This document shows, piece by piece, positions 58,201 to 64,000 of a stretch of 64,000 nucleotides of DNA; the stretch's first letter is position 1; every line of letters starts with the position of its first letter. Made by a program: the position numbers and the translations under genes. The DNA lies in the NCBI GenBank assembly GCA_017607445.1, contig JAEVHH010000002.1, positions 6,974,001 to 7,038,000 of the forward strand, in the 5' to 3' direction. Below the pieces are notes generated by a model, which saw only the letters and a program-made list of their open reading frames with translations, had not been told where the DNA came from and did not search any database. Origin of the DNA: Histoplasma ohiense (lineage: Eukaryota > Ascomycota > Eurotiomycetes > Onygenales > Ajellomycetaceae).

Positions 58201-59158
58201 ATTTCATGTCAAGTGCTTTGGTGGCTTTTTTTTTTTTTTTTTTGTTAAGTGATATCATCTGTTTCCATCTACATTTTCAAATGCATAAATGGTATGTGAG
58301 ATACATGTACGTGATCTTTTGCCTTGTTCTTTCTTTCTCTTGCATTTTCAAGGATATTTGCGCTGGAGTTTTTGAACGAGGATTCTTATCACTACCCTTC
58401 TCCGTCTCCTATCCTATATTCCCTCCCCCTCTCGCGTAGTCAACATGCTATTTTTCTCCTAATATCCTCTTATTTTCACTCGTCGGTGCTCTCCTCTTAA
58501 TCACTCTTTGCCATGTTCAACATAATCTTGGGTTAACTTTCCCCTCCCCCTTGCCATTCTTACATTCTTAGAACACTCCGTACCAGCCTCCCATACCGCG
58601 TTTTCTAGATCGTTTAGGAAACGGAAGTAAAAGCAAAACCTTGGAAGAACAAAAGTGAAAGAAAATGCAAATGAAAATAACATTAAATAAAATGAAACAA
58701 GAGCATTCAATAAAAAAAGAAAAGAGAAAAGAAAAGATAATTCGCTTTCATGAGTCATTCATTATATTCCGTCTCAAAAAAAAAAAAAAAAACAGTTTCT
58801 CAAACCCGATCTGAACCTGAAACATATACGGCAGATTATGCACCTGAAAGGACAAATTTAACCATCGGAGGGCTGGTATCAACCGAAGGGAAAGACAGGG
58901 CAACCACCAATTTGCGGTTCGAGACAGCGGTGGCCTATGTTATAGCGGATTCGACCAAAGAATATAAAAATATATCATATCGGCCCTATTTGGTATGTAT
59001 GTATGTATGCACATAACCATGAATACATTACCTTCTTCCATCCACAGGAAACGCATTCTTCACCCCCACCATTTCTCCGGGAAAAATCTAAAGATATATC
59101 TCCAGCTTCTAACTTTTCGAAAGATAAAAAGGAAAAGATAGTCATGGAAAGAAAAGTT
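58201..59158. other. Convergent intergenic region
   Basis: 3' ends of the acyltransferase and WD40 genes, with short poly-T and poly-A runs (near 58228 and 58776) and A/G-rich stretches. No coding signal was seen. Confidence 0.4.
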
Positions 59159-61243
59159 TCATATCGATACTCCCCACAACCCACGACCACCACACACCCC
59201 TACCCAATCCCTGCCAACCCCGGGAGCCCCGGCCATGCCACCACTCGCATGCGGTGCCCAGCTAATGTTCGAAACCTCATATTCGCATTGCCAAGCGGCA
59301 GCCGGCCCACGGTCAACAGTAGTGGGCGCATTGGGGGTGCTACTATGATTCGGGGGAGGTGGAGCGGGTGGTACGGTTGCGGCGTTGCTTTGATTGATAA
59401 GATCCCAGATTAAAACGAGAGAGTCGTCTGCACCTGAGGCGATGGTGCCACGTCGAGTGGGAGACCATTCGATACAATTTATCGGGCCTGCGTGGCCTTT
59501 TAATTCGAGAAGGGCTTGGCCGGGTTGTCGTACGTCAAGTATGCGGATTACGTTGGAGTCTTGGGAGAAGGTGCCAAGGAGATGGGCATCATGGGGGGAG
59601 GCTTGGGGTATGTGTTATTAACCCAGGGGACTTTATTTCTGGTTCTGAGGAATGCGGGCATTTTAAACGGCGGACACTTACCAGCTATCCGTAGTAATGG
59701 TGGGGGCCAAGGGGCGTTGTGAGAGGGTGGTGTAAGATTCCCTGGGTTAGTTACTGAATATAACTTAGTATGGAACGCTTTTTATTTGAAGGCGAGAGCG
59801 GCTTACACTTCTCATTCTTCTCGGACGGTTCATAGATAATCGTGCTGTGCTCCAGGCTCCGCAGGTCAAACATCCGAACACTCCCATCCGCACCACAGCT
59901 GACAAACACATCAACACTATTGGCACAGAATCTGACATCATAGACTTCTTTATCATGAGCAATCAGTTGCGTCTTAGCTGTTAGCGTAGGAATGTCCCAT
60001 ATAGTACATGTCGTGTCGATGCTGGAAGTGATAATTAGGCTTGGAGATACAACATTCCAGTCCAATGATGTTATTGGAGCAGTGTGTTCCGGTGATTTAG
60101 AATTGGAAAGAAGGGCGAGAGGTGAAAGCTTTTGTATGGGCTGATTTCTCGACTTGCTGGATCGATTGATGGAGTTACTCGTGTAGGATTGTGAGTGCGA
60201 GTCCGCCGGCAGTGACCAAAGCCGCAAATGATCACCCGACGTCGCCAATAGATCGGTTGATTGCTTTTGAGATGAGGGTGGCTCCCATAATATTCTGGTC
60301 ATGGGGTACGAATGTGTGGCTTCCGCAGTCTTTATAAAATCCAAACCCGGGTTTCCGTCAGGGGATTCCGGGGCATCTAAAGAAGCACGCTGCGCGCTTA
60401 GAATTTGAATCTGGAATAACAATTAGTTACACAATTAGTTACGTCTAGCCCATGTGTAAAGTAATGCACTATGATTAAATGTGAACCGATGCTCCAAGAC
60501 GCAGAACATACATAGTTGTGACTGTCTTCAAGATAGCTTCCTATAGCGATTTTTCCGAACGATGATCCTCCTGGAGGAGGAGGCCATTTACACCAGTCCA
60601 AGGCGTATACTGCCCATGGGGCAATGTGATTGCTGTTTGTGGAATATGGCGCATCGCCATTATTACCTCCTGTCACCGTGCTGCTTGTGTCTTCCGACAT
60701 TGCAGAATCAATATGGGGTCTGATATCAGCCAGTCCTAAAGGCGAGTATGGAGACGACGCCTGCGGAGTCTGTGTGGCATAAGTGCTTGTCGTTGGCGAA
60801 ATGTACTTCCCATTATCCGGCGTGCTCCCTACTTGGTTGAATTTCGGTTGATCAAATGCGGACGGACTGGATCTGGAGAAAGCTTGTTGTTGGCCAGACT
60901 TTGAAGGAGTGTTTGGAGAGAGAGGTTGGGTAGCCAGGTGCGGAAGCATTTGTATCGCTGGCGGGCCAGTAGTATTGGGAAGACCTGGTCGATTTCCGGT
61001 TCCCGGTTGTAATGCTCCCGGGAGTGAAGTGGTGTTGTTATTCGCATGGCTGGAGAATTGGGAAGGTTGGATATTGATTGACGGCGCACCATAATCAGAG
61101 GTAGAGGAAAATTGATTCTGGCCTTGTCGAGGACCATTGGAAGCTAATGAGCTGCTCGCCGCAGGGATGTGTAGTTCCTCTGGCTGTCGCGGGAAGGTTT
61201 GTTGCCGTCGGGGGCCATTGAAGGCCTGGGAGGGCTCCGCCAT
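59159..61243 (-). CDS. WD40-repeat protein of the DCAF7/AN11 family
   Basis: Scaffold beta-propeller; animal DCAF7 binds DYRK1A/HIPK2 kinases and CUL4-DDB1, and plant AN11/TTG1 act in bHLH-MYB complexes. Exons (minus) are 60512..61243, 59807..60410, 59682..59741 and 59159..59601, giving 612 residues. The first 210 are Gln/Pro/Ser-rich and disordered, an extension absent from animal DCAF7 (342 residues). The propeller begins PWAVYALDWCKWPPP, the family start, then GKIAIGSYLEDSHNYIQIL, ATHSYPMTRILWEPP, LLATSGDHLRLWSL, APITSLDWNVVSPSLIITSS, DTTCTIWDIPTL, EVYDVRFCANSVDVFVSCGA, DGSVRMFDLRSLEHSTIIYE, then LLRIAASPHDAHLLGTFSQD, RILDVRQPGQALLELKGH and GADDSLVLIWDL. Exon 3 is only 60 bases. Kinase partners in fungi are inferred. 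Confidence 0.93.
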
Positions 61244-61949
61244 AGCCGGGGCGGATGTAGTAAAGTATAGGGAAGCAGTCTCAAGCCTCTATACTTGAAG
61301 ACCTAGCGAATCTCACATCAACTTGGACTTCCGCTCCGCTAGGGCCCGCAGAGTGATTGTTGGAGAAGCGAAGGACCTCCGAAGCTGAGGATTCTGGTCT
61401 TGGAGGCGGGGTGAGCAGGTGGCAGTGGGAGAGCCTAGAACTTGTCGATACTGAAATATTCCACCAGCTGCACTCGACCTAATTGGGCCTCACCCTGTAC
61501 ATTGTATATAGGGTAATGGAGGAGATGATGCCCATTCAGAGGCATATTCATCCGCTGGCGAGATGTCGGCACCGATTTGATATCTCACTTCGAGAGCCGT
61601 ATTGGCTTGGCGACAATGACTCAGCAGATATCACGTGTAATTCGACACCTTCTCGGCTCATTGCATGGGAAAGAAATCATCCCCACCAATGTGCGTTTAA
61701 ATCTAGAAATTAAATAAAAAGGAACAAAGTTTCCGTTAGAAAGATATATATATCAGTGCGTTCATCAGTATGAGGTGATTATCAAGTGTCTTTACATGCT
61801 TGTGCTTTTTCAATACAATACTGGCACCCCAACTGTCGCACCTCCCCAGATACATCCCGTTCTGGCCCACTTCTAATATAATCCTTTACTATTTGGACCA
61901 AGTCGACATCAAAATATTACATATTGTGGGAGTCTGAATCCTGAGCGAT
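61244..61949. other. Divergent promoter region
   Basis: Shared upstream region of the WD40 and CAB4 genes. No supported frame or recognised motif. Confidence 0.4.
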
Positions 61950-63206
61950 ATGAGGCCTGGAGAGAATTCCATCCACGAAGCATTGCTTCTACTCCCTTGC
62001 ACTCTTTCAAACTCATTTGCTTCTTTAAAAGCTGCATACCAACCTGCGTTGTCAATAATTCTTGCCGAACTTTCTAGTCCTATCAAAGGAACCAGTGGTA
62101 AGGCAGTGTTAGATATCGCAATTACCGCACGTGGTCTAGCCGTACCAGAATCTGCGCCACGAGGCAGGGCATTCGTGCATTTGCAACAACTGTTGGCTTC
62201 TTTTTACCGGCTCCTTGGCGCGACGAGTGTTGCGCAATCGGTTGAATTGGATGGACCAGGTGGGGTGGACGCGAGAGTATTTTTTCTTGATGATAGCGGC
62301 AATGGCAATGATGGTAACGGGCTCGGTCATGGAAACAGCCAGATGGGGCCAATTATACATCTGACTGATATGGTAGTTTCTGGTCGTTCCTGGGAAACGG
62401 TTTTCTCTCTTGAGACAAGAGAAGGGGATATGATCCTTAATGCCCTTACCACAACAGCAAAGAGACAAGGGCTTTCAAACCCAGTCTCCACTATTCGGAG
62501 GCTTCCTGGCATCCCAGAGTTACAGATGCCGACAAATATTTTTGAGCAACCTGACTTGCATCCGCGACGCCATTATTCCGTTGCAGTTGGCGGGACTTTT
62601 GATCATTTGCATGTAGGGCACAAACTCCTGCTCACGGCAACCGCCCTTGTCATTGACGCAGTGCCATCAGGGCCTGAGCCGATTCAAAGGACCATCACCA
62701 TTGGTATCACGGGAGATGAGCTGTTGGTAAATAAAAAGTATGCAGAGTACCTAGAGAGTTGGGATGATCGATGGCAGGGCGTTTGGACATTTATGGAATC
62801 GATAATAGATTTTTCACCGCCGTTTGCGGATCGAGCTGATACTCAAATGGCGACCACCAAAATCGAGCACGTTCACTACCCCGGATCAAATAGCAAGTAT
62901 GTCCGTGTGCGAGTGTCATCGGACTTGGATATTAAATTCGTTCAAATTTCTGATCCATTCGGTCCCACTATCACAGACGAAGCTATAAGTGCTTTAGTCG
63001 TGTCTAAGGAGACTCTATCGGGTGGGAAGGCAGTGAATGACGAACGGGAGAAGAAAGGCTGGTCAAAGCTAGAGATTTTTGAAGTTGATGTTTTGGATAG
63101 TAGTGCAGCCGAAATCCAGGGAGAGGCTGTTGATAATTTTGAGACCAAGATAAGCAGCACAGAAATTCGTCGACGCCAGATGAATATAGCTAAGGGGAAT
63201 CTGTGA
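61950..63206 (+). CDS. CAB4: Phosphopantetheine adenylyltransferase (coenzyme A synthesis)
   Basis: Adenylates 4'-phosphopantetheine to dephospho-CoA, the fourth step of CoA synthesis. Single exon, 418 residues. The N-terminal 200 residues are a fungal extension with little recognisable sequence. The nucleotidyltransferase domain starts at about residue 211: VAVGGTFDHLHVGHKLLLTA, where HVGH (221-224) is the ATP-binding HxGH motif. Next come TITIGITGDELLVNKKYAEY and, at the end, KISSTEIRRRQ (401-411), the counterpart of the bacterial ISSTxxR motif. No dephospho-CoA kinase domain is fused, as in yeast Cab4 and unlike animal COASY. The start is the first ATG, preceded by an AT-rich leader. Divergent from the WD40 gene, 706 bases apart. 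Confidence 0.93.
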   Translation: MRPGENSIHEALLLLPCTLSNSFASLKAAYQPALSIILAELSSPIKGTSGKAVLDIAITARGLAVPESAPRGRAFVHLQQLLASFYRLLGATSVAQSVELDGPGGVDARVFFLDDSGNGNDGNGLGHGNSQMGPIIHLTDMVVSGRSWETVFSLETREGDMILNALTTTAKRQGLSNPVSTIRRLPGIPELQMPTNIFEQPDLHPRRHYSVAVGGTFDHLHVGHKLLLTATALVIDAVPSGPEPIQRTITIGITGDELLVNKKYAEYLESWDDRWQGVWTFMESIIDFSPPFADRADTQMATTKIEHVHYPGSNSKYVRVRVSSDLDIKFVQISDPFGPTITDEAISALVVSKETLSGGKAVNDEREKKGWSKLEIFEVDVLDSSAAEIQGEAVDNFETKISSTEIRRRQMNIAKGNL

Positions 63207-64000
63207 ACACATGCATTTGTTATCGCTATTGGTTTTGTAATATCGACTGACGGGTGATATTTTTTTTTTAAGTTTGTATGAGGGGAAGCGATAATCGGCG
63301 AATAAACCGAGATACTTCATCTATCTTTACCTGCATCACAAACCGACGCACCTTTCCTGGTCAAACGGCCATCCCTGTCACATTTTACGTAATGTTCCAG
63401 TTCTATTTGGCCATGGGGTACAATCGGAAGCCAAAGACACCCGAATTTTTATTATGGAAAAATGGCGGCCCACCGTTGGCCGTGATGTGGGCCTGATTTA
63501 AGCACGCAAGTATCGGTGTTGGAGACCTTCGATGACCTTCCCGTCTGCATGGAAGAATAGATATGTTTTCAATGTACAGATACCCGACTAGCGCCTGCGA
63601 AGTCGTTCGTCGAGGAAACGTAGCATTATCACCCCGTATTTCCTTGAAGTGTGTGACCCGCACAACCTCTACCAGCTGGCACAGCTCTTCGTGGAGGTAA
63701 AAAGGAAAATTGCGATAAAATAAATTCCTAGTTCAGAACCCACGGCTTTGGGCCTCGTAGCGAGAGGCTGAAGAAAAAGCAAAGAAGCGAACTGCATGCT
63801 TCCGGTGCATCGTGGCCACTTCTTCCACCTAAGGGTTGAGTACAGCAGGATGAAGGAAGATGCAGGAAGCAATCGAAAAATAGAGAAGCAGAAGAAGAAA
63901 ATGAAAAGACACCAAAGGAACGAATATTTCCATTTGAAGAATTCGTCATTCGCTGAGGAATTATGCGAGGAGTTGGAGTTGTATGCAGCATTCCAGCAAG
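63207..64000. other. 3' intergenic sequence to window end
   Basis: Short frames only. The largest (86-87 codons, minus) show no family resemblance. If a gene continues past the edge it is not visible here. Confidence 0.4.

Overview
The window is nuclear DNA from a filamentous ascomycete. Almost every gene is split by short introns (about 55-110 bases) with GT/AG ends and CTNAC-like branch sites. The gene set is fungal: QDE-2-type Argonaute, Swp1, a fungal triphosphate-tunnel capping enzyme, Mds3/Ral2-type kelch-BTB, Cab4 and a DHA1 drug transporter. Protein style and the loose, repeat-poor intergenic DNA suggest Eurotiomycetes, perhaps Onygenales; this placement is inference. Exon boundaries below were worked out by hand from splice signals, reading phase and family conservation.

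Layout. 0-5 kb: the C-terminal two thirds of an Argonaute (+, cut by the window edge), a small HTH-like protein with a myristoylation-type N-terminus (-), and oligosaccharyltransferase subunit Swp1 (-). 5.6-12 kb: two unrecognised plus-strand genes, an 1149-residue low-complexity protein and a 398-residue protein joining an AT-hook to a C-terminal membrane segment. 13-14.8 kb: a phytase-type histidine acid phosphatase with an unusual N-terminal membrane anchor (-). 17.8-19.3 kb: a bZIP factor (-). 19.6-32.4 kb: a gene-poor stretch of about 12.8 kb in which I find only decayed genes, one clearly an SMP-30/gluconolactonase pseudogene.

32.4-37 kb: aldehyde dehydrogenase (-) divergent from an N-terminal protein methyltransferase (+), which converges on an EVE-domain gene (-) with an 18-base micro-exon. 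38.7-43.5 kb: a DHA1 MFS transporter in eight exons and a 1-Cys peroxiredoxin in six (+). 44.9-48.3 kb: a single-exon kelch/BTB regulator (+). 49.6-52.4 kb: mRNA capping RNA 5'-triphosphatase (-). 53-55.2 kb: two more relics, an aminoglycoside-phosphotransferase-like (APH) pseudogene and an acidic fragment resembling the leader of FluG-domain/DUF3435 proteins. 56.5-63.2 kb: a membrane acyltransferase (+), a DCAF7/AN11-type WD40 protein (-) and phosphopantetheine adenylyltransferase (+).

The genes do not form one pathway: this is housekeeping and regulatory chromosome interrupted by decayed accessory DNA. No rRNA, tRNA, CRISPR array or intact transposon was found. The most interesting items are the pseudogene-rich island, the membrane-anchored phytase, the AT-hook/membrane protein, the two-start aldehyde dehydrogenase, the micro-exon, and an upstream ORF whose stop overlaps the next start codon.
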